The notes: generated by a model from the sequence alone, not told the origin. A DNA stretch of 58,197 nucleotides from Microcoleus asticus IPMA8 (GCF_013179805.1 NZ_SRRZ01000032.1:1-58197); one strand, 5' to 3'; positions 9,201-19,050 are shown, counted from the first letter of the stretch. A program made the numbers and translations.

Positions 9201-9220
9201 AGGGTGCGTAGTGCGCACCT
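9201..9220. repeat. Small GGTGCG/CGCACC palindrome
   Basis: Imperfect hairpin (GGTGCG, loop, CGCACC). It is one of at least four related spacer palindromes in the window, with 23671-23689, 51814-51859 and 56800-56867. Confidence 0.6.
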
Positions 9221-9270
9221 TATCGCTATAATTAGCGCGTCAAACCATTTTTTGATTTTGCAGCCTAGAT

Positions 9271-9945
9271 TTAGGGGCCGGGTTTCGACTGCAAACAAAC
9301 GGCTAAATCCAGGTTTGTTAATTGCTCAAAAGCTCGATCGATCGATCCTTTGGAGCGCAAAAAACCAGTATTGGCAGCCGGGCAAATATATTGCAGAGTG
9401 GAGGGCGAAAATCGATCGATAATTGACTTAACGCTGTTAATTTGCCGGGGCCAGTGAAAAGTTTTTGCCGTCAATAGCGGTACTGGGGCAGCTTCTCGGT
9501 TGGGGAGCAAGTGTCTGCCCGAAAACAGCACTCCGCCGCTGCCACTATCATAAAGGCAAGACGAACCTGGAGAATGGCCTGGAGTCCAAAATGCTTTTAT
9601 TCGATCGCTCACACCAAATTCTCGCTCAAAAACCGTCACCTTCAATCCCGGCAGCAAATAAGCTTCCTGCTCTTGAATCAGGATATCGCACCCCGTGGCT
9701 TCCTGAATCTCCCGCGCCTTGCCGATAGCGCCGCGGTGGGTGAGAAACAGCAGTCGCACACCGCCGCGCGCGAGCAAAAAGCTTTGGTTAATCTCATCCC
9801 AAGCGGGACAATCCACCAGGATGTTCGATTCGTTTTCTACAATGAAATAAGCTGTTGCACCCAGGGTATCCCGGTTAGGCGGGAAAGCAAAGATATTGTC
9901 CAGCACGGGTCTGGGTTGTTTGGAGACTGAACTCTGTTGTTTCAA
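9271..9945 (-). CDS. MBL-fold protein lacking the metal-binding motif
   Basis: A 224-residue protein with the metallo-beta-lactamase fold outline, including the strand-turn NILVDCPAW, the LLFLTH turn, TPGHSPGSSCLY and FSGRHLL. The metal ligands are mostly missing. The HxHxDH motif reads HRGAIG (H70 onward), the bridging Asp after 'FSG' is Arg144, and the last His position falls in CPAANTG. His124 in TPGHSPG remains. Hydrolase activity of the glyoxalase-II kind is therefore doubtful. The start shown is TTG, and a GTG at 9906 is an alternative. It overlaps no gene but is head-to-head with the protease at 9979, 33 bases apart. Confidence 0.8.
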   Translation of the reverse strand: MKQQSSVSKQPRPVLDNIFAFPPNRDTLGATAYFIVENESNILVDCPAWDEINQSFLLARGGVRLLFLTHRGAIGKAREIQEATGCDILIQEQEAYLLPGLKVTVFEREFGVSDRIKAFWTPGHSPGSSCLYDSGSGGVLFSGRHLLPNREAAPVPLLTAKTFHWPRQINSVKSIIDRFSPSTLQYICPAANTGFLRSKGSIDRAFEQLTNLDLAVCLQSKPGP

Positions 9946-9978
9946 GGAAGTATTTCAGAAGGGAATGGGATAAATATT

Positions 9979-11451
9979 ATGTTGTTTTTACTATGGTTGT
10001 TCGTATTGGGGCTGATCTCGTACTACTTGTTGCAGAACGGCATCAGCCGCATCACCCGAACTCCGGTATGGCTGCTGTGGCTGGTAATGATGGCGCCGCC
10101 GTTGATTTGGAGCGGTTGGGTTTTAGTTAACGGTACGAGCAAAACAGTACCGCCGGAGTTAGTAATTATACCTTTTCTGGTTTGCCCTTTTTTGTATTGG
10201 TTTTTGGTACAGTTGGGGCGCAAGAAAATTACCGACGAAACTGCTGGGCAGGTAGCAGACTCTGCGAATGAACCTGCAAAGCCAAAACCGCCCGTGCGCC
10301 CGATCAACCAAGAAGAAGAAGCGAGTTTGCGCGATTGTTTTCCTTGGTCAATTTACTTTTTGCGAGATTTGGAATTTCGGCCGCAGGCTGTAATTTGTCG
10401 CGGACAGTTGCGCACGAACCCGGAGGCGGCTTATCAGGCAATTCGGGAGAATGTGGAGAGGCTTTTTGGCGATCGCTTTTTAGTAGTATTTCAAAACAGC
10501 TTGAGCGGTCAACCTTTTTTTGCCATAGTTCCCAATCCCAGCCACCAATCAGGAGAAACTCCTGTCAAAACCGAATCTGTAACCCGGCCTTTTTTCGCAT
10601 TAGCTTTGCTGCTGATCACGATGTTTACGACGACGCTTGTCGGGGCGCGAATGGCGGGAGTTACTGAACAAGCTTTGCAGTCCAACCCGTCACTATTGCT
10701 CCAGGGTTTGCCTTACTCGCTGGCTCTCATTACAATTTTGGGACTTCACGAATCCGGCCACTATTTAGCTGCCCAATTTTACAAAATTCGCACGACTCTG
10801 CCTTATTTTATTCCGATTCCTTTTTTCTTGGGAACTTTTGGCGCATTCATTCAAATACGGAGCCCTATTCCCAACCGCCGAGCTTTATTTGATGTTAGCA
10901 TTGCCGGGCCCCTTGCGGGTTTAGTTGCGACAGTGCCATTATTAATTTGGGGTTTGGATCATTCGACAATTGTACCGCTTTCTGACAAATCGGGAATGTT
11001 AAATTTTGAGTCTTTCAAACCCAATTTTTCGCTGCTGATGACTCTCTTGAGCAAGTTAACCTTGGGCGGTGCTTTGAATGCGGAAACTGCGATCGATTTG
11101 CATCCGGTAGCGGTGGCGGGTTATTTGGGTTTGATAGTGACGGCGTTTAATTTGATGCCCGTGGGACAACTCGATGGCGGGCACATCGTGCACGCGACGT
11201 TCGGTCAGCGAGCGAGTATGGCGATCGGGCAAGTTGCTAGACTTTGTATGCTGCTGCTTTCTTTTTTGGAACAGGGTTTGCTGCTGTGGGCGATTATTTT
11301 GTTCTTGACGCCACTCAACGACGAACCGGCCTTGAATGATGTCAGCGAATTGGATAATCGGCGGGATTTTTTGGGGTTGCTGGCGATCGGGCTTTTGTTA
11401 ATAATTTTGTTACCTGCGCCCAGGGTACTCCTGGAGTGGTTAAATGTTTAG
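9979..11451 (+). CDS. Site-2 protease (M50) family, EGY-like intramembrane metalloprotease
   Basis: A polytopic membrane zinc protease related to chloroplast EGY proteins, expected to cut regulatory proteins within the thylakoid or plasma membrane. The 490 residues include two N-terminal helices and a soluble segment of about 85-200. The catalytic HESGH is at 257-261, and the second motif NLMPVGQLDGGH at 391-402 supplies the Asp ligand. About eight helices are predicted. I choose the ATG at 9979, preceded by GGGA, over an upstream TTG at 9937 that would overlap the divergent gene. Substrates are not evident from the context. Confidence 0.92.
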   Translation: MLFLLWLFVLGLISYYLLQNGISRITRTPVWLLWLVMMAPPLIWSGWVLVNGTSKTVPPELVIIPFLVCPFLYWFLVQLGRKKITDETAGQVADSANEPAKPKPPVRPINQEEEASLRDCFPWSIYFLRDLEFRPQAVICRGQLRTNPEAAYQAIRENVERLFGDRFLVVFQNSLSGQPFFAIVPNPSHQSGETPVKTESVTRPFFALALLLITMFTTTLVGARMAGVTEQALQSNPSLLLQGLPYSLALITILGLHESGHYLAAQFYKIRTTLPYFIPIPFFLGTFGAFIQIRSPIPNRRALFDVSIAGPLAGLVATVPLLIWGLDHSTIVPLSDKSGMLNFESFKPNFSLLMTLLSKLTLGGALNAETAIDLHPVAVAGYLGLIVTAFNLMPVGQLDGGHIVHATFGQRASMAIGQVARLCMLLLSFLEQGLLLWAIILFLTPLNDEPALNDVSELDNRRDFLGLLAIGLLLIILLPAPRVLLEWLNV

Positions 11452-11483
11452 AAGAAACTTCGGCAACGAATTCGCAAAGCGAA

Positions 11484-11514
11484 TTTAACGAATTTAACGA
11501 ATTTAATTAACGGA
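11484..11514. repeat. AACGAATTT short tandem repeat
   Basis: About three 9-base near-perfect units in the spacer after the protease gene. The remaining spacer to 11663 shows no gene. Confidence 0.5.
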
Positions 11515-11663
11515 TTGATGTTGAAGTCCGAGGGAAGAGAGAAAAAGGAACAAAAGAAAGGTTGAAAATTTATGAAAGGGTTGCTATACAAGCGAGTTTA
11601 GCGTTTCTCTACTCGCTTTCGATCTCGAAGTAATCTTTATTTTCACCGACTTACCTGAGAACG

Positions 11664-12260
11664 ATGTCTTACAAATCCTTTACTTTCCAACAGTTAAAAG
11701 ATCTGTTTGGATTGGAACCCTCACTGGGTTCTATTCTGAGTGCTAAGGTTCTTCCTTTAGAACCCTCCGAATGGCTTTGGAGAACCCTAGAAATTAGTTC
11801 TAACACTGCTGTGACAACTGCAAAAGAACGTTCAGAACGGATTATTTCTCCTATTTTGTTAGAATCTAGAGAAAGGAACAACCGACAATTTTCTATCTTT
11901 TCCGGCTGGTCATTTGATGTAGATGTCGATCGGGGATTGAATGGAGAATGCGATTTTCTACTGTCTTCCGTGCCCTTTGATTTTGAAATTAAAGTCCCCA
12001 TTTTTGCATTGAGAGAAACGAAAGGCGGAGAAATAGAATCTTGTCTGCCACAGTGTGCAGCACAAATGGTGGCGGCTCAGCTATTTAATGAAGGCGAGCA
12101 CAATTCACTACCTGCCGTATTTGGCTGCGTAACTACTGGCGTTGTCTGGCGGTTTCTTAAATTAGAAGGAAATAATTTAATTATTGATGCTGATGTTTAT
12201 TGTCTTGATAATGTTCCAATGATTTTAGGTGTTTTGCAAAAAATTGTTAATTCATACTAA
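11664..12260 (+). CDS. Hypothetical protein, possible PD-(D/E)XK-fold
   Basis: A 198-residue soluble protein I do not recognise by name. The middle reads ECDFLLSSVPFDFEIKVPIFALRETKGG and is followed by a helix ending in QCAAQMVAAQLFN. The pattern Asp ... (E)xK-helix with a Gln resembles PD-(D/E)XK nuclease-like families that occur as orphan proteins in cyanobacteria. The candidate residues are the Asp of ECDF and the Glu/Lys of RETK. No cognate methylase or partner is adjacent. The nuclease assignment is inference. Confidence 0.65.
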   Translation: MSYKSFTFQQLKDLFGLEPSLGSILSAKVLPLEPSEWLWRTLEISSNTAVTTAKERSERIISPILLESRERNNRQFSIFSGWSFDVDVDRGLNGECDFLLSSVPFDFEIKVPIFALRETKGGEIESCLPQCAAQMVAAQLFNEGEHNSLPAVFGCVTTGVVWRFLKLEGNNLIIDADVYCLDNVPMILGVLQKIVNSY

Positions 12261-12389
12261 TAATTTAATTTTATAATAAAAGAGGTTAGTATTGAAAATT
12301 TATGTCGTTACTACAAACTTAATTGTATTTTATTACCGAATGCGAGAGCGAAAAAAATTGACCGCCAATGAAATAATATAGCTGTACCA

Positions 12390-13460
12390 ATGATGGCAAT
12401 TACTCCCGAACAAACAGCGCTAATTCCGATTTATCGCGAGAAGTGGCGACAAATTGGACTTTCGATAAAACCAGTCGATCGCGCGCAAGCTACAGCCGCC
12501 ATCAACTCCGCCTACAACATCATCGGCTTTTCTGAACCGGAAAATATTTTCTGTGACAGCCCTTACACAGCTTTGCAAGCTCTTGAACCGCTAAGGATAC
12601 ACGATTCTGGTCTAGGAATGGCCAGCGAAATCAGAAACAAAATTCATAATGAATTGTACGATATATTAAGAAGTCAACTCAGCAGGGAACTGGAAAATAA
12701 AATTTACAGCAAACTGTATAACCCGCTGTACGCTCAACTGATGAATCAACTGCACGCTCATGTTAAAGACGAAGTTTACGTCAAATTAGCAAGGAAGTTG
12801 GGCGAGAGATTTCAGAGATTTTTTATCGATCAGACTTATCATAATAACACCATAGTTTCCGAACTCTCAGCCTGTCACGGAAGTTGGGTGGATTTTTGTA
12901 TTGGCGTGTTAAATTTGGAGTACGATCGCTCTTTATATTCAGCTTTTCAATCCTTAGTGGAAAAGTGCGGCTGGATTTACCCGTTTGAGAAAATGTGCTT
13001 TGTGTGCGATCGCCCGCGACAACTTCATTTTGACAGCGAATATGTGCTCCACGCAGAAGGTCAACCAGCGGTTGAATTTGCTGACAAGTTCAGCGTATAC
13101 TGTTATCGCGGCGTGCGACTGCCGGAAACAATCGGTCAAGTTCCGCCTCAGTCTTGGCAAGCTTCATGGCTGTTAACAGAAGATAATGCCGAAGTGCGGC
13201 GAGTTTTGATTCAGGCGATCGGCTATCCGAGAATTTGTCAAGAATTGCAAGCAACAGAATTGGATACTTGGCAAGAATATATTTTGTTGAAAATTGAGAA
13301 TAATATTGACTTAGAGCCAATTTATTTGTTAAAGATGACTTGTCCGAGTACGGGACACCTTCACGTTTTGCGAGTACCCCCGGAAGTGCGATCGGCTAAA
13401 GAAGCGATTAGCTGGGTAAATTGGGGAATAGATCCAGAAGAATTTCAAGTGCAAACTTGA
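12390..13460 (+). CDS. DUF6745 domain-containing protein
   Basis: A 356-residue soluble protein. Its opening (ITPEQTALIPIYREKWRQIGLSIKPVDRAQATAAINSAY) and the central block FVCDRPRQLHFDSEYVLHAEGQPAVEFADKF..YCYRGVRLPE fit a cyanobacterial family annotated as DUF6745. Residues 85-150 form an amphipathic helical repeat (KIHNELYDILRSQL..KIYSKLYNPLYAQL..HAHVKDEVYVKL) that may multimerise. The C terminus ends VRSAKEAISWVNWGIDPEEF. Biochemical role is unknown. The family assignment is from memory of its motif. Confidence 0.75.
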   Translation: MMAITPEQTALIPIYREKWRQIGLSIKPVDRAQATAAINSAYNIIGFSEPENIFCDSPYTALQALEPLRIHDSGLGMASEIRNKIHNELYDILRSQLSRELENKIYSKLYNPLYAQLMNQLHAHVKDEVYVKLARKLGERFQRFFIDQTYHNNTIVSELSACHGSWVDFCIGVLNLEYDRSLYSAFQSLVEKCGWIYPFEKMCFVCDRPRQLHFDSEYVLHAEGQPAVEFADKFSVYCYRGVRLPETIGQVPPQSWQASWLLTEDNAEVRRVLIQAIGYPRICQELQATELDTWQEYILLKIENNIDLEPIYLLKMTCPSTGHLHVLRVPPEVRSAKEAISWVNWGIDPEEFQVQT

Positions 13461-13623
13461 CCGGAAAGTTTAGAGTGTTGAGTGCGCTAGTTGACTGTTA
13501 AAGAATTACAGCACCACAAAAGCAGCGTTCTGCACAAGTCCAGAACAATTAAAAAATGTAGATTTACAGCCCGCACTTGGTACTATGTACTCTGGCAGCT
13601 AAAACCCACAACTTCAAATCGAC

Positions 13624-14805
13624 ATGAGCCAGCATTCAGACCGCATTGCCCCTCACGGCGGCATCCTGGTCAACCGCATTGCCACACTAGACCAAAGACA
13701 AGAATTTTTCGACAAAGCAGAAGTATTGCCGCGAGTTCAGCTTTCGGATCGATCGATCTCCGACCTGCAAATGATCGCCATCGGCGCCCTGAGTCCCCTC
13801 AAAGGGTTCATGAACGAAGCTGATTATCGATCGGTCGTCAAACAAATGCGCCTCTCCAACGGCCTCCCTTGGTCGGTTCCCATCACCCTCTCGGTAACAC
13901 AAGCAGTCGCCGACACCCTGAAAGCAGGAACTTTAGTGCGCCTCGACTCGCCGGCGGGCGAATTTGTCGGCATCTTGGAACTCGCAGAAAAATATCACTA
14001 CAGTAAAGAAGAAGAAGCCCTCAACGTCTACCGCACCGACGACCTCAAACACCCGGGCGTCCAGGTAGTAGACCAATCCGGGCCAGTTAACCTAGCAGGC
14101 GACGTTTGGCTGCTGGAACGCGAACTAGATGTCCGGTTTCCCCAATACCAAATTGACCCGGCGAAATCGAGAATGCTGTTCAAAGAAAAAGGATGGAAAA
14201 CCATAGTCGGTTTCCAAACCCGAAACCCCATCCACCGGGCACACGAATACATCCAAAAATGCGCCTTAGAAACAGTAGACGGCTTGTTTCTGCATCCGTT
14301 AGTCGGGACGACTAAGGATGACGACATCCCCGCTGACGTGCGGATGCGCTGCTACGAAATTCTGCTAGAAAAATACTATCCAAAAGATCGCGTAATTTTG
14401 GCAATTAATCCGGCGGCGATGCGCTACGCCGGGCCGCGAGAAGCAATTTTTCATGCTTTAATCCGCAAAAACTACGGCTGCACTCACTTTATCGTGGGGC
14501 GCGATCACGCTGGAGTTGGCGATTATTACGGCACTTACGATGCCCAATACATTTTTGACGAATTTGAGCCGGGAGAATTGGGAATTGTGCCGATGAAATT
14601 CGAGCACGCTTTCTATTGCACGCTGACGGAACAAATGGCTACAACTAAAACAAGTCCCAGCACTCCCGAACAGCGGGTGCATTTGTCGGGAACCAAAGTG
14701 CGGGAAATGCTGCGCGCTGGAAAATTGCCGCCGCCGCAGTTTTCCAGACCGGAAGTCGCCGCAGAATTAGCCAAGGCAATGAATATTTTCAGTTACGAGA
14801 TTTAA
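13624..14805 (+). CDS. sat: Sulfate adenylyltransferase (ATP sulfurylase)
   Basis: Forms adenosine 5'-phosphosulfate from ATP and sulfate, the first step of assimilatory sulfate reduction in the cytosol. The 393-residue single-chain type matches the cyanobacterial enzyme. Active-site motifs are QTRNPIHRAHE with QTRN at 198-201 and HRAH at 204-207, and GRDHAGVG at 292-299. The C terminus retains the short HLSGTKVREML tail but no APS-kinase domain. The start ATG 13624 gives the normal MSQHSDRIAPHGG N terminus. No other sulfur assimilation gene is adjacent. Confidence 0.96.
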   Translation: MSQHSDRIAPHGGILVNRIATLDQRQEFFDKAEVLPRVQLSDRSISDLQMIAIGALSPLKGFMNEADYRSVVKQMRLSNGLPWSVPITLSVTQAVADTLKAGTLVRLDSPAGEFVGILELAEKYHYSKEEEALNVYRTDDLKHPGVQVVDQSGPVNLAGDVWLLERELDVRFPQYQIDPAKSRMLFKEKGWKTIVGFQTRNPIHRAHEYIQKCALETVDGLFLHPLVGTTKDDDIPADVRMRCYEILLEKYYPKDRVILAINPAAMRYAGPREAIFHALIRKNYGCTHFIVGRDHAGVGDYYGTYDAQYIFDEFEPGELGIVPMKFEHAFYCTLTEQMATTKTSPSTPEQRVHLSGTKVREMLRAGKLPPPQFSRPEVAAELAKAMNIFSYEI

Positions 14806-15012
14806 ACGTTGAACCTTGGTGTTGGCGGTATTTTGAATAGTTTTTAATTTTGAGTTTTGAGTTTTAAAGTGGAAATTTTAAACTTAAAGCTCAAAAGTTA
14901 AAACTTAAAAACTCTCTTAATACTAAACATTTACAATCTAATTAATTTCCCTAAAATTATTGAGGGGAATTTAACTTAAAATTCAAAACTTAAAATTAAA
15001 AGCTATTTAAAA

Positions 15013-17169
15013 ATGGGACTGAAGCGGCGGGAATTTTTGCAGCAAGCTGGCCGAGTGCTAGCCGCCATCGGAATTAGCGAGACCTTGTGGCTGCGGTTGG
15101 GCGATCGCTACCTCCAAGCCTTAGCCCAGCCGACAGCGAGGAAATTGGCTTTGTTGGTTGGCGTTGACAAATATCCAGACTCGCCCCTGCACGGCTGCGT
15201 CACGGATGTGGAATTGCAGCGGGAATTGCTGATATATCGGTTTGGGTTTGCGCCGTCGGACATTCTGACTTTGACAGACGCTCAAGCTACGAGGGACAAT
15301 ATCGAGACGGCTTTTGTGACTCACTTGAGCGGACAAGCAAAACCCGGTGACGTGGTAGTTTTTCACTTTAGCGGCTGCGGTAGCCGAGTCAGTTTGGCTG
15401 AGTCTCCCGGAATAATGCAAAACAGTTTGGTGCCGGCGGATGATGTTTTGCCGCTGTTAGCAAACCGGGCGGTGAACGATATGTTAGAGGAAACGCTGCT
15501 GCTGTTGGTGCGATCGCTCGCGACAGAAAATGCGATCGCCATCCTCGACACCAGCTACACCTATCCGGGTTCCCGCAAAAACGGCAACTTTCGCATTCGC
15601 TCCCGTCCCCGCCCCACCACCGGCGAGCCAAGCCTCGCAGAATTAACGTTCGCCGAAGATCTCAAATCCAGTCCAAATCTCCGTCCGGCGGCCGCCGTAC
15701 TTGCCGCGGGCGCGAATTCGCAACTCGCCGCCGAACAAGAGTGGAACGGATTTACCGCAGGTTTGTTTACCTACGCCCTCACCCAAACTTTGTGGTGGGC
15801 AACTCCGGCTACCAGCTTCAGCGTCAGTTTCAGTCGCGCTGCGGGTACAGTCGAGCAAATGACGGGGTTATCGCAGGAACCGCAAATTCGCCATCACGAT
15901 TTAACAGCGCCGCTGGCGGTGAATTTTTCAAGTTTAATGTTGAATTCCCCTGCATCTGACGGCGCCGTGACGGCGGTGGAAGAAGGCGGCAAAACTGTGC
16001 ATTTGTGGCTGGGCGGCTTGTCGCCGGGGGTTTTGGAGTGCTCCGGGGGTTCTGTGTTGGCTGTGGATTCCTCAGCGGGCGCGAGGCTTTTGCTGCGGGG
16101 ACGCACCGGCCTCTCTGCTAAAGCCCAAGTTTTAGACAAGCCCGATCGAATAGACGGGCAACTAACAGCCGGCGAACTGGTGAGGGAAGAAATTCGGGTA
16201 TTGCCGCGAAACATCGGTTTGACAGTAGCTTTGGACTCGGGTTTGGAACGCATCGAGCGGGTGGACGCCACCAGTGCTTTCTCGACTTTGCCGCAACTTG
16301 CGGCGGTAGGCAGCGAGCAACCGGCTGACTGTCGGTTCGGCAGAGTCCCGGAAACGAGTTTAGCCGAAACAGTCTCTGCTCACGAGCCTGGTTTGTCTCA
16401 AAGCCGTTACGGTTTGTTTTCTTTGGCTCAAATTCTGATTCCCGATACTCAGGGCGATGGGGGAGAAGCCGTCAAGGTGGCGGTGCAGCGCTTGATTCCG
16501 CAGTTAAAAGCACTGCAGGCGGGGAAGTTGCTGCGGCTGACAGTGAATGAGGGGTCTTCGCGCCTGAAGGTGCGGGCGGTTCTGGCAACTCTCGCACCGC
16601 AAGCGCGGACTGTGGCGCAGCGAGAGCCGGTGCGGGCCGGCGGTGATTATCGGCTGGAACCGCTGAGCGGGGAAAGTGAGAAATCGGTCAGCAATTATAT
16701 ACTAAGTGTGGAAAAAGGCAGCAGCCTTCAGTACGAATTGTATAACGACAGCGATCGCCCGGTTTACTTTGCGGTGTTTTGCACGGACAGCGCGGGACGG
16801 CTGTCCGTGCTCGGCGCTGAGGGGGAAATGTCGCGGGCGATCGCTCCTGGGGAGAATTTGACTGTGCCGGCGGCTGGGGCGAACGGGTGGGCGGTATCTG
16901 GGCCGATCGGACTTGCGGAAATCGTGATTATATTTAGTGAGAATCCCTTCGCTCAAACTCTGGCTGCAATAGAAGCCGAAATGCCACAAACGAGGGATGC
17001 CCAGTCAATTCGAGTGTTGTTGAATCCTTTAAATGTGGCGCGGGCGGTGCTCGAAGATTTGCACGCGGCTAGCATTCCGGGGGTGCAGAAAGTGGGGATA
17101 TCGACGGATGATTTGGCTTTGGATGTGAGTGTTTGGGCAACTCTGAGTTTTGTTTATCGGGTGGTTTAA
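15013..17169 (+). CDS. Tat-exported caspase-like protein without catalytic dyad, DUF4384
   Basis: A 718-residue member of the cyanobacterial orthocaspase (C14) group. Residues 1-38 are a twin-arginine leader (KRREFLQQAG..). The caspase p20-like domain spans about 43-270 (RKLALLVGVDKYPD..). Where active enzymes have SGHGS, this one has SGCGS (C122, codon TGC at 15376). The catalytic Cys position after ILDT is Ser181 (AGC at 15553). Both dyad residues are therefore replaced, making it a pseudo-orthocaspase. The C-terminal region (about 555-660) resembles DUF4384, seen on related exported proteins. A role in binding or scaffolding outside the cytoplasm is inference. Confidence 0.88.
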   Translation: MGLKRREFLQQAGRVLAAIGISETLWLRLGDRYLQALAQPTARKLALLVGVDKYPDSPLHGCVTDVELQRELLIYRFGFAPSDILTLTDAQATRDNIETAFVTHLSGQAKPGDVVVFHFSGCGSRVSLAESPGIMQNSLVPADDVLPLLANRAVNDMLEETLLLLVRSLATENAIAILDTSYTYPGSRKNGNFRIRSRPRPTTGEPSLAELTFAEDLKSSPNLRPAAAVLAAGANSQLAAEQEWNGFTAGLFTYALTQTLWWATPATSFSVSFSRAAGTVEQMTGLSQEPQIRHHDLTAPLAVNFSSLMLNSPASDGAVTAVEEGGKTVHLWLGGLSPGVLECSGGSVLAVDSSAGARLLLRGRTGLSAKAQVLDKPDRIDGQLTAGELVREEIRVLPRNIGLTVALDSGLERIERVDATSAFSTLPQLAAVGSEQPADCRFGRVPETSLAETVSAHEPGLSQSRYGLFSLAQILIPDTQGDGGEAVKVAVQRLIPQLKALQAGKLLRLTVNEGSSRLKVRAVLATLAPQARTVAQREPVRAGGDYRLEPLSGESEKSVSNYILSVEKGSSLQYELYNDSDRPVYFAVFCTDSAGRLSVLGAEGEMSRAIAPGENLTVPAAGANGWAVSGPIGLAEIVIIFSENPFAQTLAAIEAEMPQTRDAQSIRVLLNPLNVARAVLEDLHAASIPGVQKVGISTDDLALDVSVWATLSFVYRVV

Positions 17170-17416
17170 TTTGCTAATTGGGAATGGGGCATTGGGAATG
17201 TTTTCTATAACATATAATCCAAATCTACCCCAGTACGAAATCGATAAGCTGTCGCGCATTTAAATTGCCTGTTAGAGGCGGGCGGGACGCCCAACCCACT
17301 CATTGTTTGATTGTTTTTTGACAGACAATTTAAATGCAGAACAGCTTATTACTTTGGCTGCGCTTAGCACGAGTCGATCGGGAACAGCGTAGCCGAAGTA
17401 TTGGGAATGTCAACGG

Positions 17417-17458
17417 CCAACTGCCAACTGTCAACTGTCAACTGTCAACTGTCAACTG
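17417..17458. repeat. STRR heptad array, unit TCAACTG x6
   Basis: Six 7-base units, the first two with one change (CCAACTG). The array extends into the 3' end of avtA: the avtA stop and last codons lie inside it. Confidence 0.9.
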
Positions 17459-18722
17459 ACTGATAAACCTTTTCCACCATTTGAGCCAAGCGTTTCATTG
17501 CAGTTTCAATCTCATCATTTGTCGCAGTCAAACTGATGCGCAAACACTCGTGCTTGTGCTGCCAATCTTCCCGCAAACCGGGGAAGAAAGAACTTCCAGG
17601 CACAACTATTACGCCGACTTTCTTCAACTCTTGATACAGTTCCCAATCAGTCATTGGCAAATCTTTCAGCCACAACCACGCGAAAATAGCTCCTTCGCCC
17701 CGGTGCAAAAACCACGGCAAATCCTTCGGCATTGCTTGTTCTAGAGTGCTTTCTACGATCGCAAATTTGCTTTGATAGTACGGCCGAATTACGTTGATGG
17801 AAATATCGGCAAGAGCGCCGGAAGCAATGGCACGAGTTGCGATCGCCTGTCCGTATCTCGGCGAATGAATGCACATATTGGTCTGAAAACATTCTAATAG
17901 TTGAATAATTTTTTCATCGCCGATCGCAATTCCGATTCTTTCACCCGGCAATCCGGCTTTCGACAAACTCATGCAGTGCACGATATTGCCGCCAAAAATC
18001 GGCGTCATTTCGGTAAAATTCAAAGACGGGAAGGGAGGGCCGTAGGCGGAATCAACCAACACCGGCACGTCGAAAGCGGCCGCTAAATCGGCAATTTTCT
18101 TAACTTCGTCGTCGGTGAGAACGTTGCCGGTGGGGTTGCAGGGACGGGAAAAAATGACGCAACCGGTGGTTTGGTCGATCGACAGTTGGCTGAAATCCGG
18201 GCGGTATTTGAACCTGTGGGCGGCTGCATCAATATCGAGGGTGGGTTTGCAGGCGACTACCGCTTCGGGAATCAAGCTAACGCCGCCGTAACCCGTGTAG
18301 TCTGGGCTCAGCGGTAAAACAATTTTTTTAAGCTGTTTGCTGGTAGTGTAGCCGCCGAAAGCGTTGGCTGCGTAGAAATAAATCGATTGACTTCCGGGAG
18401 TAATTAGGATATTCCGATCCGTCAAATTCAGCCCGTAACGCTGGTTAAAATCCGCCAATACCGCATTGATAAACGGCTGATAACCTTGACTGGAACCGTA
18501 CCGACAAACCACCTCGCCGTATTCCGGGCTCGCCAAAAGTTCCGCAGTGCAGTCGCGCCACAACTGCTCGACTTCCGGCAAAATCACTGGATTTCCCGCG
18601 CTCAAATTGATAAACTCCTGCCCGCTGCCGGCTCTGAGAGTTTCAATAATATCTTTCATAATTGCCCGAACTCCCGTGAGGTGGGACATCTGAGCGCCAA
18701 ATTGAGTAAGGGCAGGGTTCAT
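17445..18722 (-). CDS. avtA: Valine-pyruvate aminotransferase
   Basis: A PLP fold-type I transaminase interconverting valine/2-oxoisovalerate with alanine/pyruvate. The 425-residue product has the family pattern: INLSAGNPVILPE near 38-50, a substrate block YGSSQGYQPF at 75-84, SRPCNPTGN at 192-200, cofactor Asp224 in VLVDSAY, and the Schiff-base lysine K255 in MSLSKAGLPGERIG. The PLPGERIG context is typical of AvtA. The last residues (SVDS) and stop codon derive from the heptad repeat array, suggesting the 3' end has drifted. Confidence 0.93.
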   Translation of the reverse strand: MNPALTQFGAQMSHLTGVRAIMKDIIETLRAGSGQEFINLSAGNPVILPEVEQLWRDCTAELLASPEYGEVVCRYGSSQGYQPFINAVLADFNQRYGLNLTDRNILITPGSQSIYFYAANAFGGYTTSKQLKKIVLPLSPDYTGYGGVSLIPEAVVACKPTLDIDAAAHRFKYRPDFSQLSIDQTTGCVIFSRPCNPTGNVLTDDEVKKIADLAAAFDVPVLVDSAYGPPFPSLNFTEMTPIFGGNIVHCMSLSKAGLPGERIGIAIGDEKIIQLLECFQTNMCIHSPRYGQAIATRAIASGALADISINVIRPYYQSKFAIVESTLEQAMPKDLPWFLHRGEGAIFAWLWLKDLPMTDWELYQELKKVGVIVVPGSSFFPGLREDWQHKHECLRISLTATNDEIETAMKRLAQMVEKVYQSVDS

Positions 18723-19021
18723 AGCAAATGCAGCGACAAATATAGAAGTTTACAGTTTACCCATGATAACTCCAGTCGCAGGCGTTAGCCTAGCTTGTCT
18801 GGGGCATGGGTTGTCGATCGAGCGTCTGATTAATTCAATAAACTCGATCGCACAGCATTTGTTTTTTCCCCTGTGCGCGCCCCCGAGCCTAAGATTCGGA
18901 GCATTGGTGGATTCCTATCGATCGAACAGTGTTTTTTACCTGAAAATTCGCGAACAGGCAGTATGATCGAATTCAAGAGTTTTGGTGGGATTTCGCGCCG
19001 CGCCAGATGAATTTCCAATAC

Positions 19022-19050
19022 TTGACAGCAACTGTTGGGGAATCTAAGAT
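19022..19050 (+). promoter_or_regulatory. Sigma70-type promoter for the 19302 operon
   Basis: TTGACA, a 17-base spacer, then TAAGAT (four of six to TATAAT). It lies 250 bases upstream of the AhpD-like start. An extended -10 (TGCTATAAT) at 19097-19105 is an alternative. Confidence 0.5.

Noticed and set aside
9937..9978. TTG start for the site-2 protease
   Set aside because: It would overlap the divergent gene and has a poor RBS; the ATG at 9979 is better.
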